A stretch of DNA of 64,000 nucleotides from Pseudoalteromonas sp. N1230-9 (GCF_032716425.1 NZ_CP090420.1:806001-870000); one strand, 5' to 3'. Positions 15,510 to 25,358 are shown, counted from the first letter of the stretch. Numbers and translations are program-made. Notes: generated from the sequence alone by a model not told the origin.

Positions 15510-17909
15510 TTAATAAAAAGAATATTTTAAAGTAAGCGACGTTGTACGGCCGTTAATAGTACGGGCACGGATAATGTTGTTATCTGGTACTGAGCCTTCT
15601 TCTGCTTCTGTGATACCTACGGTGTCGAACAGGTTGTTCACGTTAAGCGAAAGGCTTAAGTTTTCAGATAGATTGTAACTTACAAAACCATTCACTTGTG
15701 TATAGCCATCAAATTTAAGGTCGTTACTGTCTTGTGCGTAAGCATCCGTTGTACCAATAAAGCTTAGACCAGCAGCACCTTTGTCAAAATTGTAAGTTGC
15801 CATTAGTGAGTAGATTAGGTCAGCTTGACGACGTGGTGTATTACCGACTAACTCTGGCGATAATGCATCTTTAGCAATTTCTGCGTCTGTCCAAGTAAAA
15901 TTACCACGGAAATCCCAATCACCAAGGTAGTAGGTTGATTCAACCTCAATACCTTTCGCTTCGTACTCGCGGTCAAAGAACTTTTGTGATGTCGCTTCAA
16001 AGTTTTGCTCTTCAGTTTCTGCGTAAAATGCTGTTGCAAATACTGATAGTGAATCAAAACGTTTTTTCACACCGATTTCGTATTGGTTTACTTCATCAAT
16101 TGCATCCGCTTCGGCAACCGAACCATTTGCTTCTACTTTACCAAATAATAAGCGGTCTGCATTCGCGCGGCCGCCTTTACTTAAACGGGCAAATGTCGCA
16201 AAGCTTGGATCAATTTGGTAGTTCGCACCAATTGAGTATGAGCTGTAGTGCCAGTCGTAGTTAACAATGCTTGGGTTCGCGTTATCAATACCAACAACAC
16301 TTTGCTCAGGAATTGAGATGGTACCGTCGCCATTCATATCAATAGTAGATGTTACTGCACCTGCGTAGTTACCGCGTGCTTCACCTGAATCATACCGAGC
16401 ACTTGCATCAATGCTTAAATCGCCAAATTTAGTGGCTAAGTTAATGTAAGGTGCGCGTGTTTCGTATTCAGTATCGTAGTTACGTTGACAGCAGTTACCC
16501 CAGTAAGGTGTACCATAAGCGTACAAGCCATTATCTGAATAGCTGTCGCCATTCGCAGCGTAAACGTCAAGTAATGCAGCGTTGTCGCCTTTTAGCTCCA
16601 TAACATATGAGTTCCAAAGCCACGACATATCAATCGATTGGCTTGATGCAAAGTAACCAAAGGTAACGCTAGTGTCATCAGAGAACGACTTAGTCAGCTT
16701 AAGGTCATTAACAATTGAACCCATGTCGTTTAGCGTTACATCGAATGTATGAATACGCATTGCTAAATCGTCATCGCCATAGGCTTCGCCTGCTGAACCA
16801 CCATTTGCATAAACAAGCGATGCACCATCACCAGCAATACTAGAAGCGATAGAGCTTGCAGATGCAACTTCAGCTGGAATAAGAGAAATAAAGTTACCGC
16901 TTACTGATGATGTTCTGAAGCGGTTTTCGATGCGCCAGTCGTTTTCTAAATCAAATGCCGCTTCAAAACCTACTGAGGTAACAACTGGGTTCATACCGTC
17001 GGTCATATCGCCTGTACTGATTTGGTTATCACCATTTAAACGCAGAGTTTGTGTGAAAAGAGCAGAATGCGGCGTATCTGATTGCGCATCAAAACCTGGG
17101 ATTGAGTCACCATTTGAATACATAGGCATAGGGAGGTAACCTACGCTTTTATCATCGAGGTGTTTAAAGTAAACACGCACATAACCGGCATCAAATTCTT
17201 TCGTTAGGTTTGCCTTAATTTGCCCACCTTTATTTGATGTATATCCTGTATCACGAGGGCCTTCACCTTGGCGAACAAAGCCACCAATGTGATAGCGCAC
17301 GCTGTCGTTTAGGTACGTACCATACTCAAAGTCTGTACGAATTGAGTCATAATCAAGGCCAACCGTTGTTGATACACTACCTGATTCGTTCTCACCTGTT
17401 TTTGAAATAAAGTTGATAATACCACCTGGGGCATCACTTGCTGCTGTCGACGCTGAGCCACCACGGATTGATTCAACACTTTGTACTGTTGAATCTAAGC
17501 GCATGAAGATATCTGCGTTACCAAAGGCAATATCGCCAAACTGCATAACAGGTAAGCCATCTTCTTGTAGTTGCAAGAATTTAGCACCGCCCGATGCAAC
17601 CGGTAAGCCACGTACCGCGATATTCGCGTTACCTTCACCACCTGTTGATTCTGAACGAACACCTGGAATAGTTCTGAATGCTTCTGCGGTAGAGCGTGGT
17701 GTTGATACTTCAATTTCAGCTAATGTCACACTGCTAACCGATGAGCTTGATGCCATGATGCTTGTGCGGCGTGGTACACCTGTTACAACGATTGTTTCAA
17801 GGCCGCTTTTTTTGGCCTCCGGTTGTGCTTGCTCTTCGGCGTGTAAGTTTTGGTTTATTGCTAATGCAAGCGCGCTTAATGTGTAAAGGGCATGTTTGTG
17901 TGTTGTCAT
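15510..17909 (-). CDS. TonB-dependent outer-membrane receptor, probably sucrose uptake
   Basis: A 799-residue receptor with a signal peptide (residues 1-24, ending NLHA). A TonB-box-like ETIVVTGVP lies near residue 40. The plug domain runs to about 170 (AEAFRTIPGVRSESTGGEGNANIAVRGLP, SIRGGSASTAASDAPGGIINFISKTG), and a 22-strand barrel ends in the aromatic LTLKYSFY typical of the last strand. It is flanked by an MFS permease and sucrose phosphorylase, and a TTAATCGATTAA operator overlaps its promoter region. The same operator controls the other genes of the locus. The inferred substrate is sucrose or a short sucrose-containing sugar. GACGAGG provides the ribosome site. Confidence 0.9.
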   Translation of the reverse strand: MTTHKHALYTLSALALAINQNLHAEEQAQPEAKKSGLETIVVTGVPRRTSIMASSSSVSSVTLAEIEVSTPRSTAEAFRTIPGVRSESTGGEGNANIAVRGLPVASGGAKFLQLQEDGLPVMQFGDIAFGNADIFMRLDSTVQSVESIRGGSASTAASDAPGGIINFISKTGENESGSVSTTVGLDYDSIRTDFEYGTYLNDSVRYHIGGFVRQGEGPRDTGYTSNKGGQIKANLTKEFDAGYVRVYFKHLDDKSVGYLPMPMYSNGDSIPGFDAQSDTPHSALFTQTLRLNGDNQISTGDMTDGMNPVVTSVGFEAAFDLENDWRIENRFRTSSVSGNFISLIPAEVASASSIASSIAGDGASLVYANGGSAGEAYGDDDLAMRIHTFDVTLNDMGSIVNDLKLTKSFSDDTSVTFGYFASSQSIDMSWLWNSYVMELKGDNAALLDVYAANGDSYSDNGLYAYGTPYWGNCCQRNYDTEYETRAPYINLATKFGDLSIDASARYDSGEARGNYAGAVTSTIDMNGDGTISIPEQSVVGIDNANPSIVNYDWHYSSYSIGANYQIDPSFATFARLSKGGRANADRLLFGKVEANGSVAEADAIDEVNQYEIGVKKRFDSLSVFATAFYAETEEQNFEATSQKFFDREYEAKGIEVESTYYLGDWDFRGNFTWTDAEIAKDALSPELVGNTPRRQADLIYSLMATYNFDKGAAGLSFIGTTDAYAQDSNDLKFDGYTQVNGFVSYNLSENLSLSLNVNNLFDTVGITEAEEGSVPDNNIIRARTINGRTTSLTLKYSFY

Positions 17910-17956
17910 AATGTGCCTCGTCTCAATCCCAGATGATTTGTTGTCTAAATTGCTAT

Positions 17957-17970
17957 CTTAATCGATTAAG
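17957..17970. promoter_or_regulatory. Sucrose-regulon operator, TonB receptor promoter
   Basis: A perfect 14-bp palindrome, CTTAATCGATTAAG, 48 bp upstream of the receptor start. A TTGTTA box and a TAAGAT -10-like box on the minus strand flank it with a 16-bp spacer, so repressor binding would block the promoter. An identical copy lies at 19384-19397. Confidence 0.85.
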
Positions 17971-18060
17971 TAAAGATAACAATAATTTTACACAGTGCAA
18001 GTCTTTTTAGTGAAAAATTGCACAATTTATGTTCGATAATTGATTTTTAACGATTTTTAA

Positions 18061-19281
18061 TTAGTGGCTTAATGCACTGTGCTGCGCTAACGCTTGTTCA
18101 GCAGGGTTACGTAAGTAGTTATATAGCATGGCTAAAAACAGTAAACATGCGAAGCCTGTTGCGAGATAAAAGCCGTAACGAATGTGGCCAAAGTAGTCAC
18201 TGATCACACCCATTAATAATGGGCCTGCAGCAGCCGAAAGGGCGGTAAAAAACAAAATTACCCCAGCTACCGCACCGTGCTGTTGAACGGCAAAACAAGA
18301 AATGCCTTTCGAGTTTAAAGTTGGGTAGATCATCGACATGAACAGCCCTGATAAGGGGAGTAAGAAGACCGCCCAATCAACGCCACCGAAGATTAAGCCT
18401 AAATAACACAGTGCGATACCTAAGCTTAAATACAGCATCGCCGCTTGCCAGCTTAAGTGATTTAACAGCCACACCGCTAAGAAACGCCCCGCAGCGCGTA
18501 AAATGAAAAATAAAGTCAGTGCATAGGTTGCCAGCAATTGCCACGGGCCAGTGTAGTCGCCAAGCAGAGTAGGCATCCATACGTATATTGCCACTTCGGT
18601 TGCAACATAAAGAGCAATCGCTAACGAAAAGCCAAGTGCATAAGGATTTTTCATCATGCTCATGGTGGTTGCAAGAGAGGCAGGTTTTGCGTGTTCTTCA
18701 AGCTCTTTAGGTTTAGGGTAATCTGCACGCCAAGCAATTAAGGTTAGAACTAAGCATAAAACTCCAGCAATAACATAAAGGTATGTCCAGCTTACTTGTT
18801 GGGTGATCAAAAAGCTGACAAGCGCAGGCCCTACAATGGCGCCAACACCAAAGAAGCCTTCGACCAAATTCATGGTTTTTGTATGCTCTAAATTGTTTTT
18901 AGAAATATCACCTAACAGCGCTAAAGCACCGGTTTTAAATAGTCCAATTGCAAGACCAATACAGCTAAGCAGCACTACAAATATGCTAAAACTACTGCTA
19001 ACGGTAAACAGAAAACAGCAAATAGTGAAGATGCCGAGTCCCAGTATGATGGTTTGCTTGCGCCCAAAACTGTCGGCCAAAAAACCTAAAAATAAGCCAC
19101 TAAAAGCAATAAGTGCCATAGGCGCATAATGAAAGGCACTGGCTTGAGTCATGGTTAAGTTAAATTCATTGATAAGCTCAGGAATGATCATACCAACCGC
19201 ATCAGAGGTCATCGCAAACATAAAAAACATCATGTATGTCAGCCATCTAATGGTTTGCAAAGGATCGTGTGTTCTATTCAT
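18061..19281 (-). CDS. MFS sugar permease of the sucrose locus
   Basis: A 406-residue transporter with about 12 membrane segments. MFS features include LGFLADSFGRKQTII after helix 2 and GLFMSMIYPTLNSKGIS in the second half, the latter resembling FucP/GluP-like sugar transporters. The gene is divergent from sucrose phosphorylase and both share the intergenic operator at 19384-19397. Its stop lies 151 bp upstream of the TonB receptor start on the same strand. The inferred role is inner-membrane transport of intact sucrose delivered by the receptor, before phosphorolysis in the cytoplasm. No PTS component is present, in keeping with the phosphorylase route. The family is firm; specificity is from context. 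Confidence 0.85.
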   Translation of the reverse strand: MNRTHDPLQTIRWLTYMMFFMFAMTSDAVGMIIPELINEFNLTMTQASAFHYAPMALIAFSGLFLGFLADSFGRKQTIILGLGIFTICCFLFTVSSSFSIFVVLLSCIGLAIGLFKTGALALLGDISKNNLEHTKTMNLVEGFFGVGAIVGPALVSFLITQQVSWTYLYVIAGVLCLVLTLIAWRADYPKPKELEEHAKPASLATTMSMMKNPYALGFSLAIALYVATEVAIYVWMPTLLGDYTGPWQLLATYALTLFFILRAAGRFLAVWLLNHLSWQAAMLYLSLGIALCYLGLIFGGVDWAVFLLPLSGLFMSMIYPTLNSKGISCFAVQQHGAVAGVILFFTALSAAAGPLLMGVISDYFGHIRYGFYLATGFACLLFLAMLYNYLRNPAEQALAQHSALSH

Positions 19282-19383
19282 TGTTGTATCCCCACCGAAA
19301 GGTCTGCGCCTTTACTATGTATATTAGTGTATAAAAACGATAAAAACTGCTTGAATAATTTGCTGTCGTGGTTAAAGATATAT

Positions 19384-19397
19384 CTTAATCGATTAAG
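19384..19397. promoter_or_regulatory. Sucrose-regulon operator, permease/phosphorylase intergenic region
   Basis: CTTAATCGATTAAG, identical to the site at 17957-17970. It lies 23 bp before the sucrose phosphorylase start and 103 bp upstream of the divergent permease start, so one site can control both genes. Confidence 0.85.
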
Positions 19398-19419
19398 TTT
19401 CAACTTGGTATTAACAATT

Positions 19420-20892
19420 ATGATCAACAATAAAGTGCAATTAATCACCTACGCAGACCGTATTACTGGTCAAGGTATTGATGAATTAAGTAATTTATTA
19501 AATGGCCCACTTAACAATGTGTTTGCAGGTGTACATTTGTTGCCATTTTATAACCCGATTGATGGCAGTGATGCTGGCTTTGATCCTATTGATCATAGTG
19601 AAGTCGACTCGCGTCTTGGTAGCTGGGACAATATTTACGTGCTTGGTGCAAACTATGACTTAATGGCTGACTTAATTGTTAATCATGTTTCAGCACAATC
19701 TTTCCAATTTAAAGATGTACTCGCGAAAGGCAAGCAATCTGAATTTTGGGAGTTATTTTTAACTAAAGACGATGTATTCCCAAATGGCATGTCTGAGGCT
19801 GAGCAACAAGCGATTTACCGTCCACGTCCGGGTAGCTGCTTTACACCTATTGCGTGTGGCGATGGCCAAACCTATGATTTTTGGACCACATTTACCGAAA
19901 ACCAAATTGATATTAATGTGAAATCAACGGCGGGTATCGAGTATTTAAATACGGTGCTTGGCAAATTTGCTGATAATAATGTCAACATTATTCGTTTAGA
20001 TGCGGCAGGCTATGCGATCAAAGAAGCTGGCACAAACTGCTTTATGTTGGATGAAACCTTTGAGTATTTAAATAAGCTTTCGGCGCAAGCAAATGAAGCA
20101 GGTATGGAAACTATTGCCGAGATCCATAGCCATTTCCAAACTCAGATTGAAGTCGCAAAGCGTGTAAATATGGTTTATGACTTTGCTTTACCTCCACTTA
20201 TTTTACACAGCTTGTTTAGCAATGATGCGCAAGCCTTATTGAACTGGCTAACCATTTCGCCGCGTAACTGTTTAACGGTACTCGATACCCACGATGGCAT
20301 TGGCATCATTGACGCAGGCCCAATGGGTGATAAACCGGGTTTATTAAATGCAGCAGAAATTGATAACTTGGTTGAAACCATTCATGAAAAGAGTGAAGGG
20401 CAAAGCCGCCTAGCAACCGGTGCAGCAGCAAGTAATGTCGATTTATATCAAGTAAACTGCACTTACTACAATGCCTTGGGTGCGGATGACTTTGATTACT
20501 TATTAGCGCGTGCAATTCAGTTCTTCGCGCCAGGTATTCCGCAAGTTTATTATGGTGGCCTGTTCGCTTGTGAAAACGATATGGAATTACTGGCTCGTAC
20601 CAATGTAGGTCGTGATATCAATCGCCCTTACTTAAATGCACAAGACATTGATGCTGCGCTTGCTAAACCTGTGGTGAAAGGTTTAATTAAGCTGATTCAA
20701 TTACGTAATGAGCACCCAGCATTTAACGGTGAGTTTATTGCTAAAGGTGAAGGCAGTGTGTGCCGTTTAAGCTGGCATGATGATGCCAGCTCAATCGAGT
20801 TAAAAGTTGACTTTGCTAGCCGTGAAGTGATTATTGTTGATCATCGCGATGGCGAACAAAGCATTGTTGATTTGGCTGACCTTTTAGCTTAA
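19420..20892 (+). CDS. Sucrose phosphorylase (GH13_18)
   Basis: This enzyme converts sucrose and phosphate to glucose 1-phosphate and fructose. Start ATG 19420 gives MINNKVQLITYADRI, which lines up with the N-terminus of the Bifidobacterium adolescentis enzyme; the longer frame from 19255 would run through the operator. The 490-residue protein has the catalytic triad Asp194 (IRLDAAGY), Glu234 (TIAEIHSH) and Asp292 (LDTHDG), each displaced two positions from the Bifidobacterium enzyme, plus RPRPGSCFTP and QVYYGG in the acceptor loops. No signal peptide is present. The start lies 23 bp after a LacI-type operator. Related GH13_18 enzymes use glucosylglycerate or sucrose 6-phosphate, but the strong resemblance to the bifidobacterial enzyme favours sucrose. 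Confidence 0.93.
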   Translation: MINNKVQLITYADRITGQGIDELSNLLNGPLNNVFAGVHLLPFYNPIDGSDAGFDPIDHSEVDSRLGSWDNIYVLGANYDLMADLIVNHVSAQSFQFKDVLAKGKQSEFWELFLTKDDVFPNGMSEAEQQAIYRPRPGSCFTPIACGDGQTYDFWTTFTENQIDINVKSTAGIEYLNTVLGKFADNNVNIIRLDAAGYAIKEAGTNCFMLDETFEYLNKLSAQANEAGMETIAEIHSHFQTQIEVAKRVNMVYDFALPPLILHSLFSNDAQALLNWLTISPRNCLTVLDTHDGIGIIDAGPMGDKPGLLNAAEIDNLVETIHEKSEGQSRLATGAAASNVDLYQVNCTYYNALGADDFDYLLARAIQFFAPGIPQVYYGGLFACENDMELLARTNVGRDINRPYLNAQDIDAALAKPVVKGLIKLIQLRNEHPAFNGEFIAKGEGSVCRLSWHDDASSIELKVDFASREVIIVDHRDGEQSIVDLADLLA

Positions 20893-21920
20893 CTACTTTG
20901 ACCCAATTGCAGTTGGTAGTCGATTTCGGCTGTTTGCTGCTCTTTCGATAAAAACAAGGTCGCTGCAATGCGGCCTTTTTCTTCGCTATTTTGATGGACA
21001 GTGGTGAGTTTTGGCACAAATCGTTGGCCTTCATCGATGCCATCAAAGCCAACAATCCTGACATCTTCAGGAATAGATAAGCCCATTTTTAATGCTTCGC
21101 GCATGGCGGCAAGGGCGATTAAATCACTCATGCACAACAACACGTTTGGCCTTGGTGTGCTGCTAAGCGCCTCTTTAGCGGCAATGCTAGCAAAGCGTTC
21201 GCTGCTTTCTGGAATATTCCATGTTCTATCATCGCCAAGGGTAACACCAGCATCGCTGATTGCTTGGTGATAACCGCGCAGTCGTTGATGAGCAATAGAC
21301 TGACCCGCTTCAAACTCATGATGTTCGTATACTCGGCATAATACGTCGTTATCGAGTAAACGCAGGCCTAAAATGGCAACCCGATCATCATTTTTTTGTA
21401 GTGCATGTTTGGCAATATCGAAACTGGCTTGTTGGTTGTTTACGTTTACTGAGGCATCGCGACCAATATTAAAATCAACCGTTACCACATGTTTTGCGAC
21501 CTGTTTTAATTGTTCCACAAGTTGCTTGTTACGAGGGCGACCATAACAAATAAAGCCATCAACAAAATCGACCACGCTATTAAGGTTATCGCTGTTACCA
21601 GAAAATAATAAAAGGTTAATACCATTTTTTTCGAGTACCGCCGATACACCCCGCATAAAACTGCTAGCAACTGGATCTGACACCATATATTCAACGCTGT
21701 CTGGCAATACTAAAGCAACAATATTAAAGGTGCCTCGGCGTAATGATTGCGCCGCCTTGTTAGGACCAAAATAGCCGAGCTTTTTACAGGCCGCCAAAAT
21801 CTCTTCGCGGCGTGCTTTCGATAATTGATCAGGACGATTAAACGCATTTGATACGGTGGCGTTTGAAACGCCTAACTCTTGGGCAATACTTTTCAGCGTC
21901 CAGCTTTTTGGCTTTGTCAT
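20889..21920 (-). CDS. LacI-family repressor of the sucrose locus
   Basis: A 343-residue regulator whose stop overlaps the phosphorylase end by 4 bp. The N-terminal helix-turn-helix TLKSIAQELGVSNATVSNAFNRP and hinge (KKLGYFGPNKAAQSLRRG) are intact. The sugar-binding domain follows with NIVALVLPDSVEYMVSDPVAS and VRIVGFDGIDEGQRFVPKLTTVHQN. An imperfect copy of the CTTAATCGATTAAG operator sits just upstream of its own start, so autoregulation is likely. With identical sites at the receptor and permease/phosphorylase promoters, this is the expected ligand-responsive repressor of the regulon. Sucrose or a product of the pathway is the probable inducer. The family call is certain. Confidence 0.95.
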   Translation of the reverse strand: MTKPKSWTLKSIAQELGVSNATVSNAFNRPDQLSKARREEILAACKKLGYFGPNKAAQSLRRGTFNIVALVLPDSVEYMVSDPVASSFMRGVSAVLEKNGINLLLFSGNSDNLNSVVDFVDGFICYGRPRNKQLVEQLKQVAKHVVTVDFNIGRDASVNVNNQQASFDIAKHALQKNDDRVAILGLRLLDNDVLCRVYEHHEFEAGQSIAHQRLRGYHQAISDAGVTLGDDRTWNIPESSERFASIAAKEALSSTPRPNVLLCMSDLIALAAMREALKMGLSIPEDVRIVGFDGIDEGQRFVPKLTTVHQNSEEKGRIAATLFLSKEQQTAEIDYQLQLGQSS

Positions 21921-21928
21921 TGTCGGTT

Positions 21929-21942
21929 CTTAATCGATTCAC
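21929..21942. promoter_or_regulatory. Imperfect sucrose-regulon operator at the repressor gene
   Basis: CTTAATCGATTCAC matches the locus operator at 12 of 14 positions, 8 bp upstream of the repressor ATG. The damaged right half suggests weaker autoregulatory binding. Confidence 0.65.
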
Positions 21943-22049
21943 TTAATGGTAAATTACCATATAAAGAGTCGAAAAAAAGTGTTTTTAGTCATTAAATTAG
22001 GCGTACCATAAGAGAATGAGTTCGAGTATGAGAAAAAGGCGAATAGCGA

Positions 22050-22721
22050 GTGATTTCTAAGTTACCAAAATGGGTTGAGATTGGCGCATTTATTTTGGCG
22101 CTGGTGGCTGGGTGCGTAAATGCAGTTGGTTTACTTAGCTTTGAGCATCAAGCTGTATCGCATTTATCGGGGACTGCCACCTTGCTTGGCGCAGATCTTA
22201 TGCAAGGTAATAGCCTTGATGCTTTGCATTTATTTGGTGTATTACTGTCATTTTTAGTCGGATCTGGTATTGCTGGGTTTTTACTGCATAGCTCAGCACT
22301 TAAACTAGGTCGTCATTACGACACGGCATTATTGATTGAGGCAGGGCTTTTATTGGGTGCACTTTGGTTACTGTTTAATGGCTCTGGCTACGGACACTTT
22401 TTAGCCTCTGCGGCATGTGGGCTACAAAATGCCTTGGCAACAACTTACAGTGGCGCAATTGTTCGTACCACCCATGTGACAGGTATCTTTACTGATTTAG
22501 GTATCATGTTTGGTCGGGTTTTACGTGGTGAGGCGCTTGATAAACGTAAGGCTAAACTGTTCGGTCTAATTATTATTGGGTTTATTTTTGGTGGCTTAGC
22601 GGGGGCATGGTTATTTGCAAAATTGAGCTTTGCGGCGCTTTATGTACCAAGTGCTATTTGTATTTTACTCGCCTTAACCTATCGCGTTTATTCTCATCGC
22701 AATCCAGAGCTTAATGATTAG
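22050..22721 (+). CDS. DUF1275 (YoaK-like) membrane protein
   Basis: A 223-residue protein with about six membrane segments. It carries the family pattern: a first helix ending in AGCVNAVGLLSFEHQAVSHLSGT, a central SAACGLQNALATTYSGAIVRTTHVTGI and TDLGIMFGR. This is the DUF1275/YoaK family, which has no firm function. The gene starts at GTG 22050. It stands alone between the divergent sucrose repressor and a convergent AraC gene whose end it overlaps by 11 bp. Nothing in the context points to a substrate. Confidence 0.85.
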   Translation: MISKLPKWVEIGAFILALVAGCVNAVGLLSFEHQAVSHLSGTATLLGADLMQGNSLDALHLFGVLLSFLVGSGIAGFLLHSSALKLGRHYDTALLIEAGLLLGALWLLFNGSGYGHFLASAACGLQNALATTYSGAIVRTTHVTGIFTDLGIMFGRVLRGEALDKRKAKLFGLIIIGFIFGGLAGAWLFAKLSFAALYVPSAICILLALTYRVYSHRNPELND

Positions 22722-23619
22722 CGATACTCTTAGGTGTTGCGCCAAAGGCTTGTTTAAACACACGGCTAAAATGACTCGGGTTATTAAACCCTAATTGATA
22801 GCAAACTTGGCTAATCGCCTCACCTTTTTCGAGCAGTTTATACGCTTTTTGTAAGCGTAGTTGTTGTTGCCAAAGAGCAGGTGTAACACCAAATGCCAGC
22901 TTAAATTGCTGATAAAACTTACTACGGCTCATACAGGCAATCTTGCATAACACATCAATATCAATATTCTCAGCAAGATGTTGTTCTAGGTAGCTAATTA
23001 CTTGGCTCAGTGGGGTTGCAAGTTTACCTTGCTTGCAGCTTGCGATCATCAAATCTCGGCTTTGTTGCTGTAGCAAGCGGGTTATTAGCTCATTGAGTGA
23101 TAAATCAATTAAGTAATCTCGGTGTTGTTCATTTTCGCTAAACAGGGTGATCATCCGTTCAAGCAGTTGTTGAGTTTGTAAGTTATGCTGGGTATGCACC
23201 AACTTCGCTTGATATTGGAAAAAGTCATCCTGGGTAATTTGTTGATTAAAATTAAGAGCATCAACTACTTGGCTGATTTTATCGGTACTGATTTCAATCG
23301 CTAAACAGGTTGTTGGTTGATTAAGAGACGCATTAGGAAAATCGATTAGCACCCCTTGCTCTGGGGCAAGTACAAATGACTGATTAGGTAAAAACTCTTT
23401 ATGATAGTCACTGTCGGCAACATGCATGATTTTTTTACCGCTGATCATGCCACAGAACAGTAATTCAGTGGAATGTAGCGCCACTTTTTGCGCGTCTAAA
23501 TAGGTGTCGTAAATACTTAATTCAGCGTGCTCCCCAGCAAAGCTTACTTTATTTTCAATAAGCACATCAATACGTTGGCGTTTTTTATTTGAGCGACTAT
23601 TGGTGATTGATGTGTTCAT
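22711..23619 (-). CDS. AraC-family transcriptional regulator
   Basis: A 302-residue activator with an N-terminal cupin-like sensor region (LSIYDTYLDAQKVALHSTELLFCGMISGKK) and a C-terminal pair of helix-turn-helix motifs, IDVLCKIACMSRSKFYQQFKLAFGVTPALWQQ and ISQVCYQLGFNNPSHFSRVFKQAFGATP. The N-terminal type fits the AraC_N group found next to dehydrogenase genes. GTGAGGCAACA precedes the ATG. It is divergent from the aldehyde dehydrogenase across 160 bp that contain a 19-bp inverted repeat, so it most likely controls that gene. The regulator class is certain and the target is inferred. Confidence 0.9.
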   Translation of the reverse strand: MNTSITNSRSNKKRQRIDVLIENKVSFAGEHAELSIYDTYLDAQKVALHSTELLFCGMISGKKIMHVADSDYHKEFLPNQSFVLAPEQGVLIDFPNASLNQPTTCLAIEISTDKISQVVDALNFNQQITQDDFFQYQAKLVHTQHNLQTQQLLERMITLFSENEQHRDYLIDLSLNELITRLLQQQSRDLMIASCKQGKLATPLSQVISYLEQHLAENIDIDVLCKIACMSRSKFYQQFKLAFGVTPALWQQQLRLQKAYKLLEKGEAISQVCYQLGFNNPSHFSRVFKQAFGATPKSIANH

Positions 23620-23698
23620 TGTTGCCTCACTTTTCCTTATTTATGGACAGATAGTCAAAAAGTCTGGACTGAGAATCAAGTGCATTTTGTGTAACTGG

Positions 23699-23717
23699 GC
23701 TAACGTAAATCGTTAGC
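23699..23717. promoter_or_regulatory. Inverted repeat in the araC-aldB intergenic region
   Basis: GCTAACG-TAAAT-CGTTAGC has perfect 7-bp arms and lies 63 bp upstream of the dehydrogenase start and 80 bp from the divergent AraC start. Just after it, GCGGTTAAATAA and CCGCTTAAATAA form a near-direct repeat. These are candidate regulator sites. Confidence 0.45.
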
Positions 23718-23779
23718 GGTTAAATAAACAATAACTCACCGCTTAAATAAAATACAACAATTTGAAGAGAGAGCACATT

Positions 23780-25300
23780 ATGATCTATGCAAATCCAGGT
23801 AGCGAAGGCGCTAAAGTCAATTTTAAGGCCCAGTACGAAAATTATATTGGTGGCCAATGGGTCGCTCCAGTAAAGGGGGAGTATTTTGAAAACATTAGCC
23901 CAGTGAATGGTAAAGTGTTTTGTAAAATACCTCGCTCATCAAAAGAAGATATCGAACTGGCACTTGATAAAGCCCATGATGCAAAAGCCGCATGGGGAAC
24001 AACATCGGTCACCGAGCGCAGCAATATCTTGTTAAAAATAGCTGACCGCATTGAACAGAATTTAGAAATGCTGGCGGTTGCAGAAACCTGGGATAACGGT
24101 AAAGCAATTCGTGAAACACTTGCGGCAGACGTGCCTTTAGCGGCTGATCATTTTCGCTATTTTGCAGGCTGTGTGCGGGCTCAAGAAGGCTCAATTGGCG
24201 AGATAGACGAAACCACCGTTGCCTATCATTTTCATGAGCCACTGGGTGTAGTAGGGCAAATTATTCCTTGGAACTTCCCATTGTTAATGGCTGCGTGGAA
24301 GCTTGCACCTGCCCTTGCTGCAGGTAACTGTGTGATTTTAAAGCCAGCTGAGCAAACCCCTGCATCAATTTTAGTGTTACTTGAAGTGATTGGTGATTTA
24401 TTACCAGCGGGTGTTTTAAATGTTGTAAACGGTTATGGTAAAGAAGCGGGTGAAGCGCTGGCAACAAGTCCACGTATTGCAAAAATTGCTTTTACAGGTT
24501 CAACGCCGGTGGGGTCACATATCTTAAAATGCGCCGCTGACAATATTATTCCATCAACGGTCGAGTTAGGTGGTAAATCGCCAAATATCTTCTTTAACGA
24601 TGTAATGGAAAAAGACGATGAGTTTTTGAGTAAGGCCATTGAAGGGGCTGTACTTGCGTACTTTAACCAAGGTGAAGTGTGTACGTGCCCATCGCGTTTA
24701 TTTATTCAAGAAGATATTTACGAGCAATTTATTGAACGTGTACTTGCTCGCACCTTACAAATTAAACGTGGTAACCCACTTGATACTGAAACCATGGTAG
24801 GTGCGCAAGCATCACAAGCTCAGTTTGACAAGATTCTAAGCTACATTGAGATTGGTAAAAAAGAAGGTGCTGAAGTGCTCGCTGGTGGTGAAGTCGAGCA
24901 ATTGTCGGATGAGTTTAACGGCGGTTACTATATTCAACCAACCCTGCTTAAAGGCACTAACGATATGCGCGTGTTCCAAGAAGAGATTTTTGGTCCCGTT
25001 ATTTCAATGTCGACTTTTAAAGATGAAGACGAAGCGCTAGCACTTGCTAATAGCTCAGAGTTTGGTTTAGGTGCTGGTGTGTGGAGTCGAAACATGAACC
25101 GTGCTTATCACTTTGGTCGTAAGATTGAAGCGGGCCGAGTGTGGACCAACTGTTATCACATGTATCCTGCGCATGCTGCATTTGGTGGTTATAAAAAATC
25201 AGGCATTGGCCGTGAAACTCATAAGCTCGCCCTTGATCATTACCAACAAACGAAAAACCTATTAGTTAGTTACAGCGAAAACCCGTTAGGCTTCTTTTAA
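23780..25300 (+). CDS. aldB: NAD(P)-dependent aldehyde dehydrogenase, AldB/ExaC type
   Basis: Start ATG 23780 follows GAGAGAGCACATT; a TTG six codons earlier is less likely. The 506-residue protein is co-linear with E. coli Ald[48 protein letters not shown], general-base Glu262 in VELGGKSPN, nucleophile region [12 protein letters not shown] (Cys301 or Cys303), and the C-terminal [26 protein letters not shown] ending NPLGFF. AldB oxidises acetaldehyde and related aldehydes to acids. The flanking AraC gene probably regulates it. A bidirectional terminator follows. Family assignment is very secure; the physiological aldehyde is not known. Confidence 0.92.
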   Translation: MIYANPGSEGAKVNFKAQYENYIGGQWVAPVKGEYFENISPVNGKVFCKIPRSSKEDIELALDKAHDAKAAWGTTSVTERSNILLKIADRIEQNLEMLAVAETWDNGKAIRETLAADVPLAADHFRYFAGCVRAQEGSIGEIDETTVAYHFHEPLGVVGQIIPWNFPLLMAAWKLAPALAAGNCVILKPAEQTPASILVLLEVIGDLLPAGVLNVVNGYGKEAGEALATSPRIAKIAFTGSTPVGSHILKCAADNIIPSTVELGGKSPNIFFNDVMEKDDEFLSKAIEGAVLAYFNQGEVCTCPSRLFIQEDIYEQFIERVLARTLQIKRGNPLDTETMVGAQASQAQFDKILSYIEIGKKEGAEVLAGGEVEQLSDEFNGGYYIQPTLLKGTNDMRVFQEEIFGPVISMSTFKDEDEALALANSSEFGLGAGVWSRNMNRAYHFGRKIEAGRVWTNCYHMYPAHAAFGGYKKSGIGRETHKLALDHYQQTKNLLVSYSENPLGFF

Positions 25301-25331
25301 ATTCCCTTTCTTATTGTTGTCGAAGCTAACC

Positions 25332-25358
25332 AAACGCCACCTATATGTGGCGTTTTTT
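25332..25358. terminator. Bidirectional terminator between aldB and the eight-gene operon
   Basis: AACGCCAC-CTATAT-GTGGCGTT with A-rich sequence before and TTTTTT after. The position between two convergent transcripts suits termination from both sides. Confidence 0.85.

Noticed and set aside
19255..19419. 55-residue N-terminal extension of sucrose phosphorylase
   Set aside because: It runs through the operator and promoter, and the known enzymes start at the equivalent of residue 56.
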